From Bifidobacteriaceae bacterium (GTDB lineage Bacteria; Actinomycetota; Actinomycetes; Actinomycetales; WQXJ01), in contig JAITIG010000193.1 of the NCBI GenBank assembly GCA_031279575.1, positions 1-23,362 of the forward strand: a DNA stretch of 23,362 nucleotides. The letters are read 5' to 3'. Numbering within the stretch: the first letter of the stretch is position 1; each line of letters starts with the position of its first letter. Positions 1 through 7,590 of this stretch are shown here, piece by piece. The notes under the pieces were generated by a model, which was not told the origin of the DNA, did not search any database, and saw only the letters and a list, made by a program, of their open reading frames with translations. A program made the translations under genes and the position numbers.

Positions 1-678
1 CGCCACCACTGGGAAGAAGCGCACCATCACCGCCAGCGTGACGGCGATCGCCCGGGGGGCGCGGGCCGCCCGCAGGGCCGCGCTCAAGCTGGTGGGCGAG
101 GTGGTGGCCACCAGGTGGGCGGCCACGCCCACCGAGGCGGCGAACCGGATGGCGAATTGGCAGGCCAGCGCGATCACCACGATCACCGGGTGGGGCCACC
201 ACAGCGGCGCCACCCAACCGCCGAACCACAGCACCGCCGCCACCCCCAGTAGTCCGGCCGCCCGCCGCCAAGCGCCCTCGGACAGGGCCAGCGCCGCACC
301 CAGAGCTACCGCCGCAGGCGTGAAACGCAGGCCGTCCGGGCTCATCACCGCCAGCGAGACGATGACGACCAGCAGGATTTTGCTGCGCGGGTCGAGTTGG
401 GCGCGCCTGGGGCGGCGGGGCGCGGCAGGAGCGGCGGGCGCCGCAGGAGCAGCAGGAGCGGCGGGGGCGACGGGCGCGGCAGGGGCGGCGGGGGCGGCGG
501 GGGCGGCGGGCGCGGCGGGCGCGGCGGGCGCGGCGGGCGCGGCGGGCGCCGCGGGAGCAGCAGGAGCAGCAGGAGCAGCAGGAGCAGCAGGAGCAGCAGG
601 AGCGGCAGGAGCGGCGGGCGCTGCGGGGCGGCCGGCCCCGTCGGCGGGGGCCGGCTCAGGCCAGACCGGCGCGGGCAA
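1..678 (-). CDS. ecfT: ECF transporter transmembrane subunit EcfT, partial (C-terminus beyond left edge)
   Basis: EcfT is the membrane scaffold of energy-coupling factor importers. It links the substrate-binding S component to the paired ATPases. The reading frame ends in a typical EcfT core: LDPRSKILLVV near 396, several hydrophobic segments, then an amphipathic stretch with LRAARAPRAIAVTLAVMVRF before the window edge. The preceding gene encodes a matching S component, and the ATPase is probably next, outside the window. The start is uncertain. Between the upstream in-frame stop (706-708) and the LDPR motif the only usual start codon is TTG at 678, which overlaps the S-component gene by 23 bp and lacks a clear ribosome binding site. 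This start gives about 94 residues before LDPR, mostly Pro-Ala-Ala repeats, whereas family members usually begin close to this motif. Family assignment is solid. The start and the translated status of the repeat are inferred. Confidence 0.8.
   Translation of the reverse strand, partial: MPAPVWPEPAPADGAGRPAAPAAPAAPAAPAAPAAPAAPAAPAAPAAPAAPAAPAAPAAPAAPAAPAAPVAPAAPAAPAAPAAPAAPRRPRRAQLDPRSKILLVVIVSLAVMSPDGLRFTPAAVALGAALALSEGAWRRAAGLLGVAAVLWFGGWVAPLWWPHPVIVVIALACQFAIRFAASVGVAAHLVATTSPTSLSAALRAARAPRAIAVTLAVMVRFFPVVA
421..627 (-). repeat. Tandem 9-bp repeat encoding (Pro-Ala-Ala)n in EcfT
   Basis: About 23 consecutive 9-bp units read as Pro-Ala-Ala (one is Pro-Val-Ala) in the EcfT frame. Codon use changes in blocks: CCTGCTGCT copies at roughly 555-600 and CCCGCCGCG or CCCGCCGCC copies at roughly 480-540. 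This suggests local expansions by slippage. There is no stop codon in the frame across the tract. Confidence 0.9.
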
Positions 679-1348
679 AATGCTTGCGCAGGGTCGCGGA
701 CCCGATCAAGGCGCCGGCGAAGCCGGCCGCCGCGACCACCGCCGCCAGCCCGCCCAGCACCGGCAGCGTCAGCAGCTGGTTGGCCTGCTCGATGTAATCC
801 GCCCCCATCGACTCCCAGGTGGTGGTGGCGAAATAGGCCTCGCGGTCGGCGAACAAGGGCAGGAAGGGGGTGAAAAAGCCCAGGCTGAAAACGGTGTAAG
901 CCCAGATCGAGGACCATTTTGAGCGGTAGGAGCCAGCTCGGCAGACGACATCGGCCGCCACCCCCAGCAAGGCGATCAGGGCCGAGCTCAGCGGCGAGTT
1001 GCCGGCCAGCAGGTAGAACAGCGCGATCACCACGCCAAACAAGCTGACCACGCCAAGGCGCTGGACGCGGGTCAAAAAGAGCATGAACGGGATCGCGCCG
1101 ACAATGATCTGCAGCGGCGTGGCCAGCAGCCACACCAGCGGCGAGATCACCCCCAGCATGGCGATGGCCCACACCGCCACCAGGAAGATGACCGCGAAAA
1201 TGGCCACCGACAGCAAGTCGCGGGCGCTCAGCCGGGCGGCCCGGCCGGGCGGCGCGGCCCCGCCCGCCTGGTCCGCCGGGTTTGCTGGCAGCGACGATGG
1301 CGACGATGCCGGCGATGGCGGCGATGCCGCCTCAGCGTTTTGGCCCAT
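656..1348 (-). CDS. Trep_Strep/MptD-type ECF transporter S component
   Basis: This is the predicted substrate-binding membrane subunit of an ECF importer, 230 residues. After a Pro/Ser/Ala-rich cytoplasmic start (residues 1-38) comes the family signature: LSARDLLSVAIFAVIF, then IPFMLFLTRVQRLG near 86-99. Further on are PFLPLFADREAYFATT near 161-176, a last helix, and a basic tail with LRKHFARAGLA. About five or six hydrophobic segments are visible. The ATG at 1348 is chosen because AGGAG lies about eight bases upstream; an in-frame GTG at 1552 would add a sequence with no protein-like character. EcfT follows with an overlap. The substrate is unknown. A DtxR/IdeR-like box upstream suggests iron, haem or an iron complex, and ECF-type haem importers are known in streptococci and lactobacilli. 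Family call confident; substrate inferred. Confidence 0.85.
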   Translation of the reverse strand: MGQNAEAASPPSPASSPSSLPANPADQAGGAAPPGRAARLSARDLLSVAIFAVIFLVAVWAIAMLGVISPLVWLLATPLQIIVGAIPFMLFLTRVQRLGVVSLFGVVIALFYLLAGNSPLSSALIALLGVAADVVCRAGSYRSKWSSIWAYTVFSLGFFTPFLPLFADREAYFATTTWESMGADYIEQANQLLTLPVLGGLAAVVAAAGFAGALIGSATLRKHFARAGLA

Positions 1349-1535
1349 GCCCTGTTCTCCTCTCATCAAGACGCCAAAGCCTGGCCGGAGGCGGGCTCGG
1401 GCCGCCAGACGGCTGCCTCGAACCGGCGACCGCCATCGCTTGCGGCCATCGCCTTGGCCTGCTCGCCTGGCTGCGGCCCGGAGCGGCCCGGGGCGGCCCC
1501 GGGGCGGCCAAGGCGGCCCGAGCGCCGGGAGCCAG

Positions 1536-1566
1536 CTAGAGCCCCACCCCACCGGATCGGCTCTAG
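1536..1566 (-). promoter_or_regulatory. Perfect 8-bp inverted repeat in the ECF leader
   Basis: CTAGAGCC at 1536-1543 pairs exactly with GGCTCTAG at 1559-1566 across a 15-base loop. If transcription starts just downstream of the iron box, this hairpin would lie at or near the 5' end of the ECF transcript. It could stabilise the RNA or be a second protein site. Confidence 0.4.
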
Positions 1567-1568
1567 TT

Positions 1569-1587
1569 TAAGGTTAGCCTAAGCTTA
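1569..1587 (-). promoter_or_regulatory. Putative DtxR/IdeR iron box upstream of the ECF operon
   Basis: The 19-mer TAAGGTTAGCCTAAGCTTA agrees with the mycobacterial IdeR consensus TTAGGTTAGSCTAACCTAA at 16 of 19 positions, including the whole central core. It is an AT-rich island in very GC-rich sequence. On the minus strand the -10-like hexamers TAGGCT (1576-1581) and TAAACT (1565-1570) fall inside or beside it, which fits repression by blocking RNA polymerase. No good -35 is visible. Confidence 0.6.
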
Positions 1588-1623
1588 ACGCCCTTGGGAA
1601 CCCTCGGGCCGGCCTGGCCGATG

Positions 1624-1649
1624 AGGCGCCAAACCCCCGGCCGGCGCCT
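1624..1649 (-). terminator. Possible terminator hairpin after ftsQ
   Basis: AGGCGCC and GGCGCCT form a 7-bp perfect stem with a 12-base loop, starting three bases after the ftsQ stop. No T-run follows, so it is only a candidate terminator or 3'-end stabiliser for the dcw transcript. Confidence 0.4.
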
Positions 1650-1651
1650 GG

Positions 1652-2506
1652 TCAGCGGACCACCGGCGACTCGGCCGCGGAGACATCGATCGAGGCGACG
1701 TCCGGCTGCTGCAGCAAGATCTGGATGGCGGCGGCTTTGACGGCGGCCTGATCGGCCGCCCCCCAGATCACCTCCACCCCGCCCACCAGCGTGAACGCAA
1801 CCGTGTCCTCGGTCTGCCCGCCTATGGTCGCGACTTGGGAGGCCAGCCAGTCCGGCAGCGAGCCGGCCACCGCCAGCACCGCCGCCACCGTGCGCCGGTT
1901 GCCCTGCGTCAACGGCACCTCGATCACCGGCATCCCCTCCGGCGGCGCCTCCACCCGCGCCACCTGGGCCGCGCCGGCGTCCAGCAGCACATAGTCCTCG
2001 CCGTCCGCCACCGCCGCCGCGGCCACCCGCGGCACCAGCTCGACGCTTAGCCCGGTGGGCCAATCCCGGCTCACGCTGGCGGACTCAACCGCCGCAATCG
2101 CCTCCAGTTGGGCCGCCAGGCTGGCCGTGTCCAAGCGGGCCAGCGGCACGCCCACACCCTGCGCCAAAACCTCCGAGACCTCGGCCCGCTCAATCCACCC
2201 GCCCAAGCCCCTGATCTCGATGTCGCCCGCCCTGACGGCGAACACCGGGCTGAGGTAGACCAGCGCCGCGGCCCCCGCCGCCAGCGCCAGCGGCGCCGCC
2301 CACAAGGCCGCCCGGCTGGCCGCCGCCCGCCGCGCCGCCCGCCGGCGCTGCTTGAAGGCCGCCTTGGTGCGCTCGGCCAACGCCGCGGCCGGATCCCCCG
2401 GCCAAGTCCGCGCCCCGGGGCCGGGCGCGCCCCCGGCCGGGCCGGGCGCGCCCGGCCGCTCGGCCCCGGGCGGGCGGGCCAACCCCAGGTAGGCCGCTAA
2501 CCCCAT
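1652..2506 (-). CDS. ftsQ: Cell division protein FtsQ
   Basis: FtsQ is a bitopic divisome protein that bridges early and late division proteins with FtsL and FtsB. The 284-residue product has a cytoplasmic Pro/Gly/Arg-rich start, one membrane helix near residues 66-84 ([20 protein letters not shown]), then an extracytoplasmic POTRA-like region starting about residue 88 (FAVRAGDIEIRGLGG) and the FtsQ beta domain (SVSRDWPTGLSVELVPRVAAA, then YVLLDAGA). The ATG at 2506 is preceded by GGAGGA inside the end of murC and overlaps that gene by 10 bp. It is the last gene of the dcw operon here. In many actinobacteria ftsZ follows ftsQ, but here an intergenic region and an unrelated transport operon follow. 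Sequence conservation in FtsQ is low, so the call rests on architecture plus position. Confidence 0.9.
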   Translation of the reverse strand: MGLAAYLGLARPPGAERPGAPGPAGGAPGPGARTWPGDPAAALAERTKAAFKQRRRAARRAAASRAALWAAPLALAAGAAALVYLSPVFAVRAGDIEIRGLGGWIERAEVSEVLAQGVGVPLARLDTASLAAQLEAIAAVESASVSRDWPTGLSVELVPRVAAAAVADGEDYVLLDAGAAQVARVEAPPEGMPVIEVPLTQGNRRTVAAVLAVAGSLPDWLASQVATIGGQTEDTVAFTLVGGVEVIWGAADQAAVKAAAIQILLQQPDVASIDVSAAESPVVR

Positions 2507-3831
2507 CGCTCCTCCAAGGCCGCCACAAGCGGCGCCCCCAGGTCGGTGACGTCGCCGGCCCCCATGGTCAACACCAGGTCGCCCGGGGCCGCCGCGGCCG
2601 CCACGGCGGCGGCCACGCCCTCGCGCCGGGGGGAGACGACCACCTTGGCCGGGTCCATCCGCTGCCCGATCAGCCCCGCGGTCACGCCCGGCAGGGGCTG
2701 TTCGCGCGCGCCGTAGACATCGAGCAGCCAAACCCGCTCGGCCGCGCCCAAAGCGCTGGCGAACTGCGGCGCGAACTGCCGCGTGCGCGAATACAGGTGC
2801 GGCTGGAACACCACCAGCAGCCGCCCCCCGGCCGGCAGCTGGGAGCGGGCCGCGGCCAAGGTGGCGGCGATCTCGGTCGGGTGGTGGGCGTAGTCGTCGA
2901 CCACCCGCACGCCGCCGGCCGCCCCGCGCGGCTCGAAGCGGCGCGCCGTGCCGGCAAAAGCCGCCAGGCCGGCCCGGGCCAAAGCCTCGTCCGCCCCGAA
3001 CCAGCGCGCCACCGCCAGCGCCGCCGCCGCGTTCAAGGCCATGTGCCGCCCCGGCAGCCGCACCAGGCCGGCCTCGGCCCCCCCCGCCCCGTAGGTCACC
3101 ACCGCGGGCAGGCCGCCGGGGCCCCGGGCCCAGCGCGCCAAGGCCGCCGCCCCCCTGTCCTCGGCGCAGGCGATCAGCGCCCCCGGCCGGCGCACCAGAC
3201 TCGCGAAATCGCGAAAGGCCTGCTCAAACGCTTCCTCAGAGCCGTAGTGGTCCAAATGGTCGCTTTCCACATTGGTCACCACGGCGACTTCGGGGCGGTA
3301 GTTCAGGAACGACCCGTCGGACTCGTCCGCCTCGATCACCATGATGTCCCCCGCCAGGCGCGCCCCCGAGCCGCGCCCCACCAGCTCCGAGCCGATGGCG
3401 TAGGACGGCTCCAAGCCGGCCGCCTCAAGCGCCGCCACCGCCATCGCCGAGGTGGTGGTCTTGCCGTGGGCGCCGGCCACCGCCACCAGCCGCCGGGGGT
3501 TGGCGATGCCGGCCAGCGCCTGCGAGCGGTGCTCCAGGCGCAGGCGCGGCAAGCCGCGGGCCGCCGCCAGCTCGGGATTGCCCGGTTTGATGGCGCTGCT
3601 CACCACCAGGCGGTCGGCGCCGGCCAAATGCTCCGGCGAATGCCCCACCACGACACCCACCCCCAGCTTGCCCAAGCGCCGCAGGCGCTCCGAGTCCGCG
3701 CCGTCGCAGCCGGTCACGGCGTGGCCTTGGGCCGCCAGCAGCTCCGCCACAGCCGCCATGCCGACCCCGCCCACGCCCATCAGGTGGACCGCCTGGCGCC
3801 CCTCTGGCGCGCCCCCAAGGCCGCCGCTCAC
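2497..3831 (-). CDS. murC: UDP-N-acetylmuramate--L-alanine ligase MurC
   Basis: MurC is the cytoplasmic ATP-dependent ligase that adds L-alanine to UDP-MurNAc, the first step of stem peptide assembly. The 444-residue product has the N-terminal nucleotide-sugar loop GVGGVGM (residues 19-25), the Mur-ligase ATP loop GAHGKTTT (120-127), a central domain with IEADESDGSFLNYRPEVAVV and NVESDHLDHYGS, and a C-terminal domain with VVDDYAHHPTEIAATL and FQPHLYSRTR. These are diagnostic of MurC. The start is GTG at 3831, sharing GTGA with the murG stop. The gene overlaps ftsQ downstream by 10 bp. Length is normal for the family. Confidence 0.97.
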   Translation of the reverse strand: MSGGLGGAPEGRQAVHLMGVGGVGMAAVAELLAAQGHAVTGCDGADSERLRRLGKLGVGVVVGHSPEHLAGADRLVVSSAIKPGNPELAAARGLPRLRLEHRSQALAGIANPRRLVAVAGAHGKTTTSAMAVAALEAAGLEPSYAIGSELVGRGSGARLAGDIMVIEADESDGSFLNYRPEVAVVTNVESDHLDHYGSEEAFEQAFRDFASLVRRPGALIACAEDRGAAALARWARGPGGLPAVVTYGAGGAEAGLVRLPGRHMALNAAAALAVARWFGADEALARAGLAAFAGTARRFEPRGAAGGVRVVDDYAHHPTEIAATLAAARSQLPAGGRLLVVFQPHLYSRTRQFAPQFASALGAAERVWLLDVYGAREQPLPGVTAGLIGQRMDPAKVVVSPRREGVAAAVAAAAAPGDLVLTMGAGDVTDLGAPLVAALEERWG

Positions 3832-4931
3832 CGGGCCACCCGCTCAATCATGTCCGCCAAACGCTCGGCGCCGTCGCGGATCGCGACCGAGCCGGCCGCG
3901 GCCGCCATCCGCTCCAGCTCGGCTGGCGAGGTGGCCAAATCGGCCAAGTTCTGCGCCGCCCAGGCGCCAAACGACTCGTCCTCGACCAAGACCGCCCCGC
4001 CCGCCCGCACCAGGCCGGCCGCGTTCAACCGCTGCTCCCCGTTGCCGATGCCGAGCGGCACCAGCACGGAAGGCAGGGCGGCGCAAGCCAACTCGTGGAC
4101 GGTGGCGGCGCCGGCCCGCTGCACCGCCAAATCGGCCGCCGCCAAAGCCAATTCCATCCGCTCCAAATACTCCCGCACCTGGTAAACCGGGCCCGCGCCG
4201 CCCCCGCCGGCCTGGGCCGCGCCAGGCAGGGCCTGGCGCACCGCCTCGGCTTTGCCCCGGCCCGTCAGGTGCACCACCTGGACTCCGGCCGCCGCCAAGC
4301 CGGCCGCCGCCCCGGCCACCGCCTGGTTCAGGCGCAACGCCCCCAAAGAGCCGCCCGAGACCAGCAAAACCGGCCGGTCCGGGGCCAGGCCCAGGGCGCG
4401 GCGGGCCGCCGGGCGGGCCGCCGCCCGGTCCAGGCGGGCCAGCTCGGGCCGCAGCGGCATGCCGACCAACTCGGCGCCGGGCAGCGGCGTGCCGGCGAAG
4501 GCCACACCGACCGCGGCCGCCCGCCGCGCGCCCAGGCGGTTGGCCAAGCCGGGCCGGGCGTTGGCCTCGTGGACCACCACCGGCACCCGGGCCTTGGCGG
4601 CGGCGCGGTAGACCGGCGGCGAGGCGTACCCGCCGAATCCGACCACGGCATCGGGCCGGAAATCCCTCACCAGGGCGCCGGCCAGGCGCCTGGCGCGCCG
4701 CCATTTGGCGGGGAAGGCGGCGGCTTGGGCGCCGGGGCGGCGCGGCCAGGGGGCTTTGGGGATGGCCACCAGCTCCAGCCCGGCGGCCGGCACCAGCTCC
4801 GCTTCCAGCCCCTCCGCCGTCCCCACCACCCGCAGGGCCGCCTCCGGGTGGCGCCGGCGCAGCTCGCGGGCCGTCGCCAAAAGCGGCCCGACGTGCCCAA
4901 AGGTGCCGCCGCCGGCCAGCACCAGCCTCAT
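3828..4931 (-). CDS. murG: UDP-GlcNAc transferase MurG (lipid II synthesis)
   Basis: MurG transfers GlcNAc from UDP-GlcNAc to lipid I on the inner face of the membrane, giving lipid II. The 367-residue product shows the N-terminal GGGTxGH loop as GGGTFGHVGP (residues 7-16), the acceptor-side GFGGYASPP (98-106), HEANARPGLANR (121-132) in place of the usual HEQN, and the donor-side VSGGSLGALRLNQAV. The UDP-GlcNAc binding region RAGAATVHELACAALPSVLV lies near 272-291. The start ATG at 4931 shares ATGA with the ftsW stop, so the longer open frame upstream is not needed. Its end shares GTGA with murC. Confidence 0.96.
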   Translation of the reverse strand: MRLVLAGGGTFGHVGPLLATARELRRRHPEAALRVVGTAEGLEAELVPAAGLELVAIPKAPWPRRPGAQAAAFPAKWRRARRLAGALVRDFRPDAVVGFGGYASPPVYRAAAKARVPVVVHEANARPGLANRLGARRAAAVGVAFAGTPLPGAELVGMPLRPELARLDRAAARPAARRALGLAPDRPVLLVSGGSLGALRLNQAVAGAAAGLAAAGVQVVHLTGRGKAEAVRQALPGAAQAGGGGAGPVYQVREYLERMELALAAADLAVQRAGAATVHELACAALPSVLVPLGIGNGEQRLNAAGLVRAGGAVLVEDESFGAWAAQNLADLATSPAELERMAAAAGSVAIRDGAERLADMIERVAR

Positions 4932-6154
4932 CGCACCGCTCCGGCGGGCCCCGCGCCCGCCCCGCCGCCGGCGGCCGGCAAGACGGCCGCGACGCGCCGC
5001 GAGCGCCGCGAACGCCAGGCCAGGGCGGCTTTCACCTCCGGATCTGTCCGCATCAGCCCAAACACCACGCCAATCGCGGCCAGGGCGCTGACCAGCGCCG
5101 AGCCGCCGGAGGAGACAAACGGCAGCGGCACGCCGATGACCGGCAGCAGGTTGATCACCATGCCAATGTTGATCAGGGCTTGGCCCTCGATCCAAACCGC
5201 GATGGCGCCGACCGCGATCTGCACCGACCGGTCCGGATGCAGCCGCACCACCTGCAGCAGGCCAAATCCGAGCACGCCGAACAGCACCAGCACCGCCAGG
5301 GCCCCCAGCAGGCCGGTCTCCTCGCCGATGATGGCGAAAATGAAATCCGAATCGGCTTGCGACAAGTAGGCCCACTTGGCCCGCGAGGCGCCCAAGCCGG
5401 AGCCGAACCAGCCGCCGGAGGCCAAAGAGAAGCGGGCCTGCTCAACTTGGTAGCAGGCGTCGGAGGCCTCCTGGCAGCGCTCCGGGTCGAAGGCCAGCGC
5501 CAGCCGCTGGCGGCGCTGCGGCGAGATCGCCACCACCAGGGCGCCGGCCAGCGCGGCGGGCACGGCCAAGGCCGCCAGCTTCGACCACGGCACCCCGGCC
5601 AGCATCAAGGCCCCCAGCGACATCACGCCCAAGACCAGCGAGGTGCCCGCGTCCGAGCCCGCCATCACCAGCCCGATGCCGACCGCGATCCCAATCAGGG
5701 CGGGCATCGCCAAATCGGACCAGCGCTTCAGGCTGGGCCCCTTGAGCGCCAGAACCGAGCCCAGCCACAGCGCCAAACCGAATTTGACGAACTCGGACGG
5801 CTGGACTGTCAAGCTGGGGGTGATCTGGAGCCAGTTGCGGTTGCCGTACTGGTCCAAGCCCAGCGGGGTCAGCAGCACCAAAGCTTGGGCGGCCAGCGAC
5901 AACCCCAGCGCCGACCAAGCCACCGCCCGCCCCAAGAGGCGGTGGGTGTGCGCCAAAATCGCCCCCGCCGCCGCCCCCACCAGCGCGTAGACGCCTTGCG
6001 AGAGGCCCGCCTGGTAGGGGTTTTGGCCGGCGTTGAGCGCCACCACGGTGTGCGCCGACATCGTCATGACCAGCCCCAAAACGGTCAGCACCGCCACCGG
6101 GATGAGAATCATGTAGTAGGAGGTCACCAAGGTCCGCAGCCGCGCCGGGCTCAT
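4928..6154 (-). CDS. ftsW: Septal peptidoglycan polymerase FtsW (SEDS family)
   Basis: FtsW is the SEDS-family glycosyltransferase that polymerises lipid II at the septum together with its partner transpeptidase FtsI. The 408-residue product is strongly hydrophobic with about ten membrane segments. Recognisable SEDS motifs are PSEFVKFGLALW, GSDAGTSLVLGVMSLG, WFGSGLGASRAKWAYLSQAD followed by DFIFAIIGEETGLLG, and near the end LLPVIGVPLPFVSSGGSAL. The C-terminal tail is Arg-rich and then Gly/Ala-rich, presumably cytoplasmic. The ATG at 6154 lies in an ATGA overlap with murD, and the stop lies in an ATGA overlap with murG. RodA is the main alternative for SEDS proteins, but the location in the dcw cluster favours FtsW. 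Confidence 0.95.
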   Translation of the reverse strand: MSPARLRTLVTSYYMILIPVAVLTVLGLVMTMSAHTVVALNAGQNPYQAGLSQGVYALVGAAAGAILAHTHRLLGRAVAWSALGLSLAAQALVLLTPLGLDQYGNRNWLQITPSLTVQPSEFVKFGLALWLGSVLALKGPSLKRWSDLAMPALIGIAVGIGLVMAGSDAGTSLVLGVMSLGALMLAGVPWSKLAALAVPAALAGALVVAISPQRRQRLALAFDPERCQEASDACYQVEQARFSLASGGWFGSGLGASRAKWAYLSQADSDFIFAIIGEETGLLGALAVLVLFGVLGFGLLQVVRLHPDRSVQIAVGAIAVWIEGQALINIGMVINLLPVIGVPLPFVSSGGSALVSALAAIGVVFGLMRTDPEVKAALAWRSRRSRRVAAVLPAAGGGAGAGPAGAVR

Positions 6155-7590
6155 CGCGCCACCCCCGCCGCGCCCCCGGCCGCCCGCGCCAAAGCCTCGG
6201 CCGCCTGGCGGAAGGCCTGGCCGCGCTCGGCGTAGGAGGCGAACTGGTCCATCGAGGCGCTGGCCGGCGCCAGCAGCACGGCATCGCCCGGGCCGGCCAG
6301 GGCGGCGGCCTGGGCCACGGCCCGCGCCATCACCCCGGGGCCGTCGGCGATCTCCACCACCGGCACCACCGGCGCGGCCGCCGCCAAAGCCTCGGCCAGG
6401 GGGCGGCGGTCGCGCCCAATCAGCACGGCCGCTTTCAAGCGGTCGGCGCGGCGGGCGGCCAAGTCCTCGAAGCGGGCCCCTTTGGCCAGCCCGCCGGCGA
6501 TCCAGACCACGCTGCCGGGCGCGAAGGCCTCCAAGGCCGCCGCGGCGGCGTGCGCGTTGGTGGCTTTGGAGTCATCGACATAGCGCGCGCCGCCCACCTC
6601 GGCCACCGTTTCAAGCCGGTGCGCCCCGGCCTCGAACCGCCTCAACCCCTGCCCGATGCCGCCCGCGCCAGCCTCGCCGCCCAGGCCGGCCGCCAGCGCC
6701 AGGGCCGCCGCCGCCAGGGCGTTGGCCACCGTGTGCGGCGCCAGCCGGCCGCCCGGCCCGGCCAGGTGGGCTAAATCGTCCAGCGGGGCCAGCGGGCGGG
6801 CGTGGCGCCGCCCCCGGGCGTAGAAGGCCCGGTCCGCCAGCCAGCCGCCGGCCACGCCCACCTCCCCCGCCCGGGGGGCGGACAAAGTGAAGCCGACCAA
6901 CTGGGCGCCGGGAGCCGCCGCCCCCGCGCCCAGGGCGGCCTCAGCCAGGCGGCGGGTGGCAGGCGCGGCCGAGTTGAAGACCAGCGCCCGGCGCGCGCCC
7001 TGGTAGATCCGCCCCTTGGCGGCCGCGTAGGCCTCGAATGAGCCGTGCCAGTCCAAGTGGTCCGGGGCCAGATTCAAGATCGCGGCCGCCTGCGGCCGCA
7101 TCGAATAGGTGTGGTGGAGCTGGAATGAGGACAACTCGACCGCGAAGGCCTCGACCGCCGGGTCCGCCACCGCCGCCACCAGCGGCGCGCCCACGTTGCC
7201 GGCGGCGCCCGCCCGCACCCCGCTGGCCCGCAGGATGGACTCCAGCATCTGCGTCACGGTGGTCTTGCCGTTGGTGCCGGTCACCGCCAGCCAAGCCGCC
7301 TCCGGGTTGGCCCTCAACCGCCACGCCAACTCGACCTCGGACCAGATCGGCACCCCGGCCGCCCGCGCCCGCGCCAGCAGCGGCGAGGTGGGCGGCCAGC
7401 CGGGCGAGACCACCAGCAAATCCAACCCCTCCACCGCCACCTGGGCGGGCGCCACCGCCCCCGGGGCGCCCGGGGCGTCATCGGCCAAGACGAGCTCGGC
7501 GCCCAGCGGGGCCAGCGCGGCCGCCGCCGCCCGGCCCGACAAGCCCAGGCCGGCCACGCCCACCCGCCGGCCCGCGAAATCAGGCGTCAC
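6151..7590 (-). CDS. murD: UDP-N-acetylmuramoyl-L-alanine--D-glutamate ligase MurD
   Basis: MurD adds D-glutamate to UDP-MurNAc-L-Ala. From the GTG at 7590 the product has 479 residues. It has an N-terminal nucleotide-fold start ([17 protein letters not shown]), the ATP loop VTGTNGKTT (residues 103-111), the central [25 protein letters not shown] with the catalytic-lysine region, and the C-terminal [15 protein letters not shown] and [18 protein letters not shown] 7590 forms a GTGA overlap with the mraY stop, the same arrangement as murG-murC, so I prefer it. ATG at 7605, five codons upstream and inside mraY, is a reasonable alternative. The 3' end shares ATGA with ftsW. Confidence 0.95.
   Translation of the reverse strand: MTPDFAGRRVGVAGLGLSGRAAAAALAPLGAELVLADDAPGAPGAVAPAQVAVEGLDLLVVSPGWPPTSPLLARARAAGVPIWSEVELAWRLRANPEAAWLAVTGTNGKTTVTQMLESILRASGVRAGAAGNVGAPLVAAVADPAVEAFAVELSSFQLHHTYSMRPQAAAILNLAPDHLDWHGSFEAYAAAKGRIYQGARRALVFNSAAPATRRLAEAALGAGAAAPGAQLVGFTLSAPRAGEVGVAGGWLADRAFYARGRRHARPLAPLDDLAHLAGPGGRLAPHTVANALAAAALALAAGLGGEAGAGGIGQGLRRFEAGAHRLETVAEVGGARYVDDSKATNAHAAAAALEAFAPGSVVWIAGGLAKGARFEDLAARRADRLKAAVLIGRDRRPLAEALAAAAPVVPVVEIADGPGVMARAVAQAAALAGPGDAVLLAPASASMDQFASYAERGQAFRQAAEALARAAGGAAGVAR

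Larger units (their letters stand above)
1349..1651. other. Non-coding region between ftsQ and the ECF operon
   Basis: No gene is supported here. The stretch holds a hairpin directly after the ftsQ stop (1624-1649), an iron-box-like palindrome (1569-1587), an inverted repeat (1536-1566), and about 190 bp of GC-rich leader before the S-component gene. I recognise no known riboswitch in the leader. Confidence 0.6.

Noticed and set aside
421..627. Short regular repeats that could suggest a CRISPR array
   Set aside because: The 9-bp units are contiguous with no spacers and encode Pro-Ala-Ala in the EcfT frame.
38..922. Plus-strand frame with Gly-Ala-Ala repeats (collagen-like appearance)
   Set aside because: It is the complement of the EcfT repeat and S-component gene, and it lacks a ribosome binding site and any domain outside the repeat.
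1349..1552. N-terminal extension of the S component from GTG 1552
   Set aside because: The added residues are Arg/Pro/Gly-rich without a membrane or domain pattern, and ATG 1348 has a good ribosome binding site.
3452..6235. Long open frame on the plus strand opposite murC, murG and ftsW
   Set aside because: Its translation is Pro/Arg/Gln-rich without recognisable motifs, and the opposite strand encodes three well-conserved proteins.
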